Positions 9,639 through 18,131 are shown, numbered from the stretch's first letter. The stretch is DNA of 64,000 nucleotides from Acidobacteriaceae bacterium (GCA_020247055.1 JADCJL010000080.1:1-64000), one strand, 5' to 3'. Translations and numbers: made by a program. The notes: generated by a model from the sequence alone, not told the origin.

Positions 9639-10659
9639 CGCCCACGGCGTACTTGCCGGTCTTCTTCGGATCCCAGTGCCGAACCTGGACAAAGTACTGG
9701 CCCGGAATCAGGCTAGCCCGGATACGCGCATTGGAACCGGCGCCGGAGTCATCATCTTCGGCGATGAGATTGGTGGGTGAGTTGGGTCCGAATAACTTCA
9801 TGACGGTATCCGTGGCTCCCTGCGTTTCGACAAGATAGCTTCCGCCCGTGCTGACCTTGAAGGTGAACACATCCTCCTCGCCCGGCTTACCGATGTCGGC
9901 ACTAAGCGGCGATCCGCCCGGTTTCAGTTCGAGCAGTTTGCTTTCGATGGGTCCGGTGGGGGGATACATCCGGGCGCTTTTGATGAACAACTTGTCGGTT
10001 TGCGAGAGGACCTCGTTCTGCTCGGTGGCAATGCCGTTCAGCGTCCAGGAGGCAGGAAAGAAGTAGAGCATGATCGAATCCGGATCGAACTTGGTACCGT
10101 TCAGCTGATTCGCCGTGTATTTGCTGAGGACGTTATGCCGAGTCTGCTCCGGGGTCCAGAAGTTGGGCGACCCGGCGAGCGAGGAGATCACGACCGGTTC
10201 ATTCCATTGAATGCCGCCATCGGGATTCTGATGCTCATGCGCCAAACCGATGGCGTGGCCGAATTCATGGGCCACGGTGCCGCCGTCGAGGAACCCGAGA
10301 TTCATGGTGGCTTCACCCTGGGAGATCCCCTTGGCGTCGGTGCCCACATAACTCCATGCCCCGTCGTTCTTATCGAACGAGATGCGAATTTCGGCATCGG
10401 GCGCGTTGTTAAAGTCGAACTTCAGGTTAGCGTGCTGGGTCCACCAGCCGGCCTGTTCCCTGACGATGGCGCGCTCGGCGGCCGTCCCGCCGACAAACCG
10501 CACGCGGAGGGTGGAGCCGTTAATCCAGGTCTTGCCTAACGGCGAGATAGCGCGCAGTACGGCAGGGCGGCCGACGCGGCGGGTTTCCTGAAACCGGAGC
10601 GCATCCTTGGGTAGAACGCGATCAATACATACACGCGGGCGTGGATTAGGTTTAGCCAT
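9625..10659 (-). CDS. Astacin-like (M12A) metalloprotease with C-terminal PPC domain
   Basis: HEFGHAIGLAHEHQNP zinc-binding signature; C-term DVFTFKVSTGGSYLVETQG...YFVQVRHWDPKKTGKYAVGV PPC-like. Confidence 0.85.
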   Translation of the reverse strand: MAKPNPRPRVCIDRVLPKDALRFQETRRVGRPAVLRAISPLGKTWINGSTLRVRFVGGTAAERAIVREQAGWWTQHANLKFDFNNAPDAEIRISFDKNDGAWSYVGTDAKGISQGEATMNLGFLDGGTVAHEFGHAIGLAHEHQNPDGGIQWNEPVVISSLAGSPNFWTPEQTRHNVLSKYTANQLNGTKFDPDSIMLYFFPASWTLNGIATEQNEVLSQTDKLFIKSARMYPPTGPIESKLLELKPGGSPLSADIGKPGEEDVFTFKVSTGGSYLVETQGATDTVMKLFGPNSPTNLIAEDDDSGAGSNARIRASLIPGQYFVQVRHWDPKKTGKYAVGVRKG

Positions 10660-10762
10660 GATCCATGACTATATCAGATCGCGTTGGTTCGCTTGCCGGA
10701 CCACGGCCCGATTCCTTCGCGATGAGTGTTACGATCTTAGAGACCAATTTACTGATACGGAT

Positions 10763-12613
10763 ATGCAAACTAACTACCGGGCGGCGTTGGACTGTGCCAT
10801 CGAGACTGCTTTGTGCGCCGGAGCGTATCTCCGGAAAGCGTTTCATGGCGCTTCGCACGAAAGGGAGGATTACGATACGCCCACCGAAAGAGAGATCTAC
10901 CGGAGTCTGAAGACGGCGTTTCCCAACTACGGTTTCCACGGCGAGGAGCTTCACTTAGTTGACTCTCCCGGCGACGAGGAACGGCATCTTTGGCTGGTCG
11001 ATCCCAATGACGGGACTTCCTCCTTCCAGAAAGGGGGCCGGGGGGCGTCGGTGTCGATTGCGCTGCTGCGCGATGGCCGGCCGGTGCTCGGGGTGGTCTA
11101 CGCCTACGCCGCGCCCGACGACAACGGCGATCTGTTCACCTGGGCCGAGGGGTTGGGCCCGGTGCAGCGCAACCGCCAGCCGGTGGCCCGAAACGCAGCG
11201 TCGACCCCGGAGACGATTCTGCTATCGCAGGACGCGGATAAGAATCCCGCAGCGAATGCGCGACTGGCGGCCCCGCATCGCTACCGCGCCGTGGTGAGCA
11301 TCGCCTACCGCCTCGCGCTGGTCGCGGCGGGAGAGGCACTGGCCGCGGTTTCCACGAACGGACCCGTGGGCTGGGACTACGCCGGGGGCCATGCCCTGCT
11401 GCTGGGCGCCGGCCTCGATCTGTATGACGGGGAAGGCCAGCCGATTCGGTATGCCGCGGATGGCAATAGTGGCTGCGGCGGCCGCTGTTACGGGGGGGTG
11501 GAGGCGATCGCCGCGGAGTTGGCCACGCGAGACTGGTCCGCGGTGCATCGGCGCCGGGGTAGCGCCGTGCCACGGTATCCGCTGCTCGAGTTCGCGCGAG
11601 GCCGGACGGTTCCGGATGCCGCCGTACTCGCCCGCGCGCAGGGTTGCCTGCTGGGACAGTTGGCCGGGGATAATCTCGGCGGGCTGGTGGAGTTCCGCCG
11701 GGCCGCCGACATCGAACGTCAGTACCCGCGGGGCGTACGGGAGTTAACCGATGGCGGCGTCTGGCGGATCCTCGCCGGGCAGCCGACCGACGACTCGGAG
11801 ATGGCGCTGCTGCTGGCCCGGTCGATCATTCTGAGCGAAGGCTACGATGAGGAGGCGGCGGCGCAAGCCTATGGCCGGTGGTTCGATTCCCACCCGTTCG
11901 ATATCGGTACGACCACGCGGGCGGCCGTACAGGCGGCCTCGCAGGCCATCCGGACGGGCCAGCCGGTCGCCGCGGCGGCTCGCAACGCGGCGCTGTCGCA
12001 TTCTCAATCGAACGGCGCCCTGATGCGCGTCAGCCCGCTGGCGATTTTTGTGGCCGGCCGGAAGGCAGGCGAGGGCGGAGAGTGGGCGATGCAGGACACC
12101 GGCCTGAGCCACCCCCATCCGGTCTGCCGGCACGCGAGCCGGATTTTTGTCGAGACGACTGCCTTTGCCATACGCTCCGGCGCCTGCCGGCAGGAGATTT
12201 ACGATTTCGCTCTGCTGGCCGCGCAGACCGCAGCAACGCCAGAAGCCGTAACCCTGGCCATCGCGAAGGCGGCGCACGAGCGCCCGGCCGACTACGGGAC
12301 CAATCAGGGATGGGTGCTGATCGCCCTGCAGAACGCCTTCTGGCAGCTGCGGCACGCAGAAAACGCCGAGGAGGGGATCGTGGATACGGTGATGGCGGGC
12401 GGCGACACCGACACCAACGGGGCGATTGCCGGCGCCCTGCTCGGCGCCGCCTTCGGCCGAGACGCCATCCCCTGGCAATGGCAGGAGCGGGTTCTGACGT
12501 GCCGGCCGATTGACGGAATACCGGGGGTGGATACGCCACGGCCGGAGTGGTTTTGGCCCGTCGACGCACTGCGGCTGGCCGAGCGTCTGCTGGCGCTCGG
12601 CCGCCAGGGATAG
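10763..12613 (+). CDS. Fusion of inositol-monophosphatase-family domain and ADP-ribosylglycohydrolase domain
   Basis: IMPase: GEE...WLVDPNDGTSSF...GVVY...VGWDYAGGHALLLGAG. ARH/DraG: GCLLGQLAGDNLGGLVE, PTDDSEMALLLA, GGDTDTNGAIAGALLGAAFG. Start ATG 10763. Confidence 0.88.
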   Translation: MQTNYRAALDCAIETALCAGAYLRKAFHGASHEREDYDTPTEREIYRSLKTAFPNYGFHGEELHLVDSPGDEERHLWLVDPNDGTSSFQKGGRGASVSIALLRDGRPVLGVVYAYAAPDDNGDLFTWAEGLGPVQRNRQPVARNAASTPETILLSQDADKNPAANARLAAPHRYRAVVSIAYRLALVAAGEALAAVSTNGPVGWDYAGGHALLLGAGLDLYDGEGQPIRYAADGNSGCGGRCYGGVEAIAAELATRDWSAVHRRRGSAVPRYPLLEFARGRTVPDAAVLARAQGCLLGQLAGDNLGGLVEFRRAADIERQYPRGVRELTDGGVWRILAGQPTDDSEMALLLARSIILSEGYDEEAAAQAYGRWFDSHPFDIGTTTRAAVQAASQAIRTGQPVAAAARNAALSHSQSNGALMRVSPLAIFVAGRKAGEGGEWAMQDTGLSHPHPVCRHASRIFVETTAFAIRSGACRQEIYDFALLAAQTAATPEAVTLAIAKAAHERPADYGTNQGWVLIALQNAFWQLRHAENAEEGIVDTVMAGGDTDTNGAIAGALLGAAFGRDAIPWQWQERVLTCRPIDGIPGVDTPRPEWFWPVDALRLAERLLALGRQG

Positions 12614-12620
12614 CGGCACT

Positions 12621-14204
12621 ATGCCGCCTACCGGCAAGACGCTCTTCGCGTTCGTGGATCCGAAAGATCCGTTTGCACCCACCGAGATCGCGGGCGGGGA
12701 GCAGAGCGGCCCGGTTCTGTCGCTGCTCGCCTACAAGCACTTCGACCGGGTGTATCTCGCCTACACACCCCACACCCTGACCAACGCCGTGGCCACCGGC
12801 GAAGAGATCAGACAACGCTTTCCGGCCTGCCGGTTGACCCTGCAGGAGCTGCCGGTACCCGATCCCAAGGACTACTCGGCTCTGATGGGCGGTCTGGCGC
12901 GGTTCTTAGCCGAGATGCGCGGGGAGTCGTCCGCCGAAGCCGACCGATACGTGTGCGTTTCAAGCGGCACGGCCGAGATGCGCGCGGCCTGGTTTGTGCT
13001 GATCGCCTCCGGGTTCCTGCCGGCAACCATGCTGCAGATCGGTTCTCCCATTGAACCGCTGTTCGGCGCCGCCCACGTCAAGGAGGTCTCTTTCGAGCAG
13101 GACGACTGGCGCAGCCTGGCTGACCTGGTGATGCCGCAGGAGTTCTTTGGCGAGCGAATTGATGAAATCGAGGCCACGCACATAGCGCTGAACGCCACGG
13201 CGCCGCCCGCCGAACAGACCAGCAACCAGAAGATCGAAGCCGCCCGGCGGGAGTTGAACCTGTTCATCGGTTCGGCGCGGATGCGCGATGCCCTCGAACG
13301 CGCCGCGATCGCCGGGGCGCACCCCAGCGCCCCGATTCTTCTGACCGGGGAGACCGGCACAGGCAAAGAGATGTTCGCCAAGTTTATTCACCGGATGAGC
13401 GACCGCGCCAGCCAGCCCCTGGTGCCGGTCAATTGCGCCGCGATCCCGAAGGACTTGGCAGAAAGCCATCTGTTCGGTCACCGGAAAGGCTCTTTCACCG
13501 GGGCGGTGAACCACCAGACCGGCAAGTTCGAAGCGGCAAACGGCGGCACGCTCTTCCTTGACGAGATCGGCGAGTTGGACCTTGGCATTCAGGCGAAGAT
13601 TTTGCGCGCGCTGCAGGAGAGCCAGATAGAGGTGGTGGGTGGGCCCATCAAGAAGGTGAATGTGCGGATCCTGGCCGCCACGCATCGCGACCTGAAGGCG
13701 GAGATTGCCGCGGGCCGGTTCCGGGAGGATCTGTTTTTCCGGCTCACCGTGGTCGAGATCAAGCTCCCCCCGCTGCGGCAGCGGCCGGCCGAAATCCCGG
13801 AACTCGCCGCGGTACTGCTCCGGCAGATCAATCAGCGCTACCAGCAGCCGCGGCAGCTGACCGCCGAAGCGCTCGAGCGCCTGGTGACGCACGACTGGCC
13901 GGGGAACACGCGAGAGTTGCAGAACGTGCTGGAACGGGCGGCCATTTTTGCGAGCGGGGGCGTGATCCGGGCCAAGGATCTTGAACTCCCCATCCGGATG
14001 GTGGCCGGCGGCGGATGGACCAAGCTGCCGGAACCGGGGCCGGGCTTTCAACTGAAAACGTTTCTCGACGATGCCAAACGGCAGTTGGTCAACCGGGCGA
14101 TGGAACGCTGCGGCGGCAACCAGACGAAAGCAGCAGAGATGCTGGGGATCACCAAACAAGCGGTGAGCAAGATCCTGCGGGGAGAGGATGACAACAACGG
14201 TTGA
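12621..14204 (+). CDS. RtcR-like sigma54-dependent transcriptional activator (CARF-like sensor + AAA+ + Fis-type HTH)
   Basis: N-term ...FDRVYLAYTPHT...YVCVSSGTAEMRAAWFVLIASGFLPATMLQIGSP resembles the RtcR CARF region; Walker A GETGTGKE, sigma54 contact GAFTGA variant GSFTGA, DEIGELDLGIQAKILRALQE, C-term GNQTKAAEMLGITKQAVSKILR HTH. Confidence 0.9.
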   Translation: MPPTGKTLFAFVDPKDPFAPTEIAGGEQSGPVLSLLAYKHFDRVYLAYTPHTLTNAVATGEEIRQRFPACRLTLQELPVPDPKDYSALMGGLARFLAEMRGESSAEADRYVCVSSGTAEMRAAWFVLIASGFLPATMLQIGSPIEPLFGAAHVKEVSFEQDDWRSLADLVMPQEFFGERIDEIEATHIALNATAPPAEQTSNQKIEAARRELNLFIGSARMRDALERAAIAGAHPSAPILLTGETGTGKEMFAKFIHRMSDRASQPLVPVNCAAIPKDLAESHLFGHRKGSFTGAVNHQTGKFEAANGGTLFLDEIGELDLGIQAKILRALQESQIEVVGGPIKKVNVRILAATHRDLKAEIAAGRFREDLFFRLTVVEIKLPPLRQRPAEIPELAAVLLRQINQRYQQPRQLTAEALERLVTHDWPGNTRELQNVLERAAIFASGGVIRAKDLELPIRMVAGGGWTKLPEPGPGFQLKTFLDDAKRQLVNRAMERCGGNQTKAAEMLGITKQAVSKILRGEDDNNG

Positions 14205-14226
14205 CGCAGCGTCACCTTTCGTTGTC
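14190..14226. promoter_or_regulatory. Nested inverted repeat, candidate upstream activator site for the sigma54 activator
   Basis: GACAAC-N7-GACGC-A-GCGTC-N7-GTTGTC, both dyads centred on 14208; overlaps the activator stop codon; about 97 bp upstream of the predicted TSS. Confidence 0.65.
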
Positions 14227-14248
14227 GGCGAACAGCAAATCCAGACTC

Positions 14249-14261
14249 TAAGTTATTGATT
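14249..14261. promoter_or_regulatory. Candidate IHF site
   Basis: TAAGTTATTGATT matches reverse IHF consensus YAANNNNTTGATW at every specified position; lies between UAS and -24 element. Confidence 0.55.
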
Positions 14262-14277
14262 TTTAGAAGCAATCTGT

Positions 14278-14294
14278 TTGGCCGGGGACTTGCC
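14278..14294 (+). promoter_or_regulatory. sigma54 (-24/-12) promoter of the ARPP-1-like gene
   Basis: TTGGCCGGGGACTTGCC: GG (14280-14281) - 10 nt - GC (14292-14293), TTGGC and TTGC cores intact; directly downstream of a sigma54 activator gene. Confidence 0.75.
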
Positions 14295-14302
14295 TTTCTA
14301 TA

Positions 14303-14329
14303 GGGCAGTGCAACAGGAGGCACTGTCCC
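14303..14329 (+). promoter_or_regulatory. Leader hairpin with Shine-Dalgarno in the loop
   Basis: GGG-CAGTGC-AACAGGAG-GCACTG-(T)-CCC immediately before ATG 14331; begins at the predicted +1. Confidence 0.6.
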
Positions 14330-14330
14330 A

Positions 14331-15314
14331 ATGATTTCGATTCAAGAACTACTGGCTGGCATGCGGCTCGGCGATTCGACCGGGTTCCAGCATCTGACGC
14401 TTTTTCCGATCTTCCGGCTCAAGCCGGCACGTCCGGAGCCTGGCTATCTTTTGCTCGAAGAGGCCATGGAGCGCGGCCTGGCGCGGGTGACCGAGGTAAG
14501 CCACGGCGGCTCGGTCCCGGAGTTGCATTTCGAAAACAGCGCCCCGCTGCCGGTGCTGCTATTGGATGGCGAGGAGTTGGTGGGCGCCAAACAGAACCGG
14601 GTGCTGAATCTCTCGATTCTGGCTCCGGCCCGGTCGGCGATCAAGATTCCGGTCTCCTGCGTCGAGGCCGGACGGTGGCAGAACGTCTCGGCGCAGTTCC
14701 GGGCGGCGGATGCGGTGCAGTACGCTTCGGCGCGCGAGGCGCGGGCCCGGCAGGTCTCCAAGTCCATCCGGGAGGAGGGCCACCGCCGTTCGGATCAGAA
14801 CCAGGTGTGGCAGGACATCGCCTTAAAGGCCGGACGGCTGCGGACGACGTCGGGCACGGGCGCGATGCGGGCCATGTTCGAGCAGCACCGGGATTCGGTG
14901 GAGCACTATCTGCGGGCCTTTGCGTGGGCGCCGGGGCAGACGGGGGTGCTGTACTGCATTGGCGGCCGGAGGTGGGGCATCGACCTGTTTGACCATGCGG
15001 CGTCCTTCGAGCGGGTCTTCCCGCGGCTGTTGCGGGGGTATGCGCTCGACGCGATCGATACAGAGCCTTCGACGGTCCGCCCGGTCTCTTCGGACCGGCT
15101 CGGGAGCTTTGTCCGGGCGGTGGTGAAGGCGCCCGCGTTCGCCGTGCCGGCGGTGGGGCTGGGCAAAGACGTGCGGATCGCGGGCGCCAAGGCCTGCGGA
15201 GGAGCGCTGTGGGCCGAAGACCGGTACGTCCACCTGTATGCGTTCTCCAGCCAAGCCGAGGGGAGCGGCCAGGCGGGTTCCGGCATTGCGCGGCCGTCGC
15301 GGCGCCGGGGGTAG
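14331..15314 (+). CDS. ARPP-1-like domain protein (ARG and Rhodanese-Phosphatase-superfamily-associated protein)
   Basis: N-term ISIQELLAGMRLGDSTGFQHLTLFPIF, PVLLLDGEELVGAKQNRVLNLSILAPARSAIKIPVSCVEAGRW, QNQVWQDI; recognised as ARPP-1/DUF6569 type from memory. Confidence 0.75.
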   Translation: MISIQELLAGMRLGDSTGFQHLTLFPIFRLKPARPEPGYLLLEEAMERGLARVTEVSHGGSVPELHFENSAPLPVLLLDGEELVGAKQNRVLNLSILAPARSAIKIPVSCVEAGRWQNVSAQFRAADAVQYASAREARARQVSKSIREEGHRRSDQNQVWQDIALKAGRLRTTSGTGAMRAMFEQHRDSVEHYLRAFAWAPGQTGVLYCIGGRRWGIDLFDHAASFERVFPRLLRGYALDAIDTEPSTVRPVSSDRLGSFVRAVVKAPAFAVPAVGLGKDVRIAGAKACGGALWAEDRYVHLYAFSSQAEGSGQAGSGIARPSRRRG

Positions 15315-15323
15315 CGAGCGCCG

Positions 15324-16553
15324 TTAGACGGTTTCGCCGACCGGCTCCGGGGCCTTGCTCAAATCAACCCCCTCCCAACGGGCCACCACGGCCGAAGCCA
15401 GGCAGTTGCCGAGGAGGTTGACGGAGGTGCGGGCCATGTCAAGGACGGCATCGACCCCAAGAATCAGGGCGATCCCATCGGGCGGGATGTTGAACGCCGC
15501 GATGGTGCCGGCGAGGATGACGAGCGAGGCGCGGGGGACACCGGCCACGCCCTTGCTCGTCAACATCAGGGTGAGCATCAGCATGACCTGCGTGCCGACG
15601 GTGAGTTCCATGCCGACCACCTGGGCGCAGAAGATGCTGGCGGCGGCGAGGTAGAGCGTGGAGCCGTCGAGATTGAAACTATAGCCGGTGGGCAGCACGA
15701 AGCTGACGATGTGCTTGGGCACGCCGAAGCGCTCCATGTTCTCAAGCGCTTTGGGCAGCGCGGCCTCGGAACTGGCCGTCGAGAACGCAATCAGCCAGGG
15801 CTCCTTGACGGCTTCAATAAAGCGGCCCAGCGGAATCTTCGACAGATAAACAATGGGCCCGAGAATGCACACGACGAAGAAGACGAGCGAGCCGAAGACG
15901 GTCAGCACCAGCAGGCCGAGCGTCTTCAGAATACCCACGCCGTAGGTGCCCACGGTGACGGCAATGGCCGCGCCGACCGCCAGCGGAGCGAGGTACATGA
16001 CATAGGAGGTGTACTTGAACATCACCTCGGCAAGCGACTCGCACCACTCGACGATGAACTTCGCCTTTTCGCCCACCGCCACGCAGGCTGTGCCGAACAG
16101 GAAGCAGAACACCACCAACTGCAGCACATCGCCCTTGGCCATGGCGTCGATGACGCTGGCGGGGAAGGCGTGTTCAATGATCTGCGTCAGCGTTTGTGTC
16201 TTTTGCGTGGGCAGGTTGGTGGCGGCGACCTTCGCCGGGTCGATGTGCTGGCCAACGCCAGGCTGGATGAGGTTGACGGCAAAGAGCCCGACAACGAGCG
16301 CGAGGGTGGTCGCGATTTCAAAGTAGAGGATCGCCTTGCCGCCGATGCGGCCCATGGTGCTGACGTTGCCGGAGCTGGCGATGCCGTAGACGAGCGTCGC
16401 AAACAACAGCGGGGCGATGATGCTCTTGATGAGGTTGATAAAAATCTTGTAAATGGGCGAAAGCTCTTTCGAGAACTCCGGCGCGAAAAAGCCGAGCGCG
16501 ATGCCGGCCACCATGGCGATAAAAATCCAGCTAGTCTGCGAAATCTTTTTCAT
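15324..16553 (-). CDS. Dicarboxylate/amino acid:cation symporter (DAACS family)
   Basis: Multi-TM, FSTASSEAALPKALENMERFGVPKHIVSFVLPTGYSFNLDGSTLY; start at MKKISQ. Confidence 0.92.
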   Translation of the reverse strand: MKKISQTSWIFIAMVAGIALGFFAPEFSKELSPIYKIFINLIKSIIAPLLFATLVYGIASSGNVSTMGRIGGKAILYFEIATTLALVVGLFAVNLIQPGVGQHIDPAKVAATNLPTQKTQTLTQIIEHAFPASVIDAMAKGDVLQLVVFCFLFGTACVAVGEKAKFIVEWCESLAEVMFKYTSYVMYLAPLAVGAAIAVTVGTYGVGILKTLGLLVLTVFGSLVFFVVCILGPIVYLSKIPLGRFIEAVKEPWLIAFSTASSEAALPKALENMERFGVPKHIVSFVLPTGYSFNLDGSTLYLAAASIFCAQVVGMELTVGTQVMLMLTLMLTSKGVAGVPRASLVILAGTIAAFNIPPDGIALILGVDAVLDMARTSVNLLGNCLASAVVARWEGVDLSKAPEPVGETV

Positions 16554-17416
16554 CGTTCTCCCCACTTCAATTTGGCCCGCAACACATCAAAGAACAGCAT
16601 CTGCGGCGGCCGGATCAACTTGATGTAATTCTCACTGCTGCGGCACACCACACGGTCGCCTCTCTTCAGCGGTTGGCCCACTTGGCCATCGACAGTGAGG
16701 AAGATCGCTTCGTCCTCGCTCTTCGCCTGGATCGAAATAATACTAGCATCATTGACGATCACGGGCCGGTTGGTGAGGGTGTGGGGACAGATGGGGGTGA
16801 TGGCCAGCGCCTGCACGGTGGGAAAGATGATGGGTCCGCCGGCCGAGAGCGAGTAGGCCGTCGAACCCGTGGGCGTGGCGATGATGAGGCCGTCGGCCTT
16901 GAAGGAGGCGACGAAGTGGCGGTCGACAAAGCAGTCGAGATCGATCATGCGGGCGAGGGCAGCCTTGGTGAGTACGACGTCGTTGAGCGCTTCGTAACGG
17001 GCGATGGAGGCTTCGCCGCGAAAGACTTCGCAGTCGAGCATGCGGCGGGGGCCGATGCGGTATTCGCGCCGCAGGGCGAGTTCGAGCGTGGGATACAGTT
17101 CGTCGAGCGAGATCGACGAAAGGAACCCAAGGTGGCCGAGATTGACGGCCAGCAGCGGAATGTCCCGTCCGCCGATAGCGCGGGCGGCCGACAGGAGCGT
17201 CCCATCGCCGCCCAGCACGATGACGAGTTCGACGCCATCGGGCAGCTCCTGCCGGGTGAGGCCGTCGGTGCGGCCGAGGTAGGCCGCGGTCTGTTCGTCG
17301 TAGCGGACGGTGATCGACCGTTCGGCGAACCAGGCCAGCATGGTCGTCAGGAGTGCGGGGCCGTTCTGGATCCCAGGTTTCGAGATGACCCCGACGCTTT
17401 TATTGCTTTCTGCCAT
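16550..17416 (-). CDS. nadK: NAD kinase
   Basis: VLGGDGTLLSAAR (GGDG), NLGHLGFLS, GLIIATPTGSTAYSLSAGGPI; start at internal Met 17416. Confidence 0.95.
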   Translation of the reverse strand: MAESNKSVGVISKPGIQNGPALLTTMLAWFAERSITVRYDEQTAAYLGRTDGLTRQELPDGVELVIVLGGDGTLLSAARAIGGRDIPLLAVNLGHLGFLSSISLDELYPTLELALRREYRIGPRRMLDCEVFRGEASIARYEALNDVVLTKAALARMIDLDCFVDRHFVASFKADGLIIATPTGSTAYSLSAGGPIIFPTVQALAITPICPHTLTNRPVIVNDASIISIQAKSEDEAIFLTVDGQVGQPLKRGDRVVCRSSENYIKLIRPPQMLFFDVLRAKLKWGER

Positions 17417-18128
17417 AGAGGAGAAATTCTTTGTTGCCTTCGGCGCCGAGGATAGGACTGACGAGGAGGTCCGTCTCGAAGCCAAGAGTTTGAACCGCTA
17501 CCGTAACTTTCGCCACCGCTTCGTCGTGCAGGGCGGGGTCGCGAACGATGCCGCCCTTGCCCACCTGCCCGCGCCCGACTTCGAATTGTGGCTTCACGAG
17601 AATAACGAGTTCCCCGCGCGGGTGCAAGAGCGCGACGGCGGCGGGCAGGATGAGCGTGATAGAGATGAACGAGACATCGGCCACCAGCAGGTCGGCCGGT
17701 TCGGCGATGTCGGTGGGCTGGAGGTAGCGGGCGTTGACGCCTTCGCGGAGCACGACGCGCGGGTCGGTGCGCAGCTTCCAGTCCATTTGATTCGAGCCGA
17801 CATCGAAGGCAAAGACGCGGCGCGCCCCGCGCTGCAGGAGACAGTCGGTGAAGCCGCCGGTGGAGGAGCCGACATCGAGCCCGACTCTGCCGGTGACGTC
17901 GATCTGCCAGTGGTCGAGCGCGGCTTCAAGCTTCAGCCCGCCGCGGCTGACAAAGCGGGGCTGCGCGAGCAACTCGACCTCGGCGTGTTCGGAGACCTCG
18001 CGTCCGGCCTTGTCGGACTTTTGCCCGTCGAGCAAAACCTGGCCGGCGAGGATGAGCGCCTTGGCTTTTTCGCGGGAGGAAGCCAAGCCGCGTTCGACAA
18101 CCAACTGATCGAGACGCACCTTGGCCAT
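17400..18128 (-). CDS. tlyA: TlyA family RNA methyltransferase (S4 + FtsJ)
   Basis: VRLDQLVVERGLASSREKAKALILAGQVLLDG (S4), GLDVGSSTGGFTDCLLQRGA. Confidence 0.93.
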   Translation of the reverse strand: MAKVRLDQLVVERGLASSREKAKALILAGQVLLDGQKSDKAGREVSEHAEVELLAQPRFVSRGGLKLEAALDHWQIDVTGRVGLDVGSSTGGFTDCLLQRGARRVFAFDVGSNQMDWKLRTDPRVVLREGVNARYLQPTDIAEPADLLVADVSFISITLILPAAVALLHPRGELVILVKPQFEVGRGQVGKGGIVRDPALHDEAVAKVTVAVQTLGFETDLLVSPILGAEGNKEFLLYGRKQ

Positions 18129-18131
18129 CGG

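Noticed and set aside
10660-10762. Second sigma54 promoter upstream of the IMPase-ARH fusion
   Set aside because: TTGGTTCGCTTGC looks similar but GG-to-GC spacing is 7, not 10 nt
16550-17416. NAD kinase as a member of the nearby ADP-ribose module
   Set aside because: It belongs to the common xseB-ispA-tlyA-nadK housekeeping cluster, opposite strand, separated by the symporter gene
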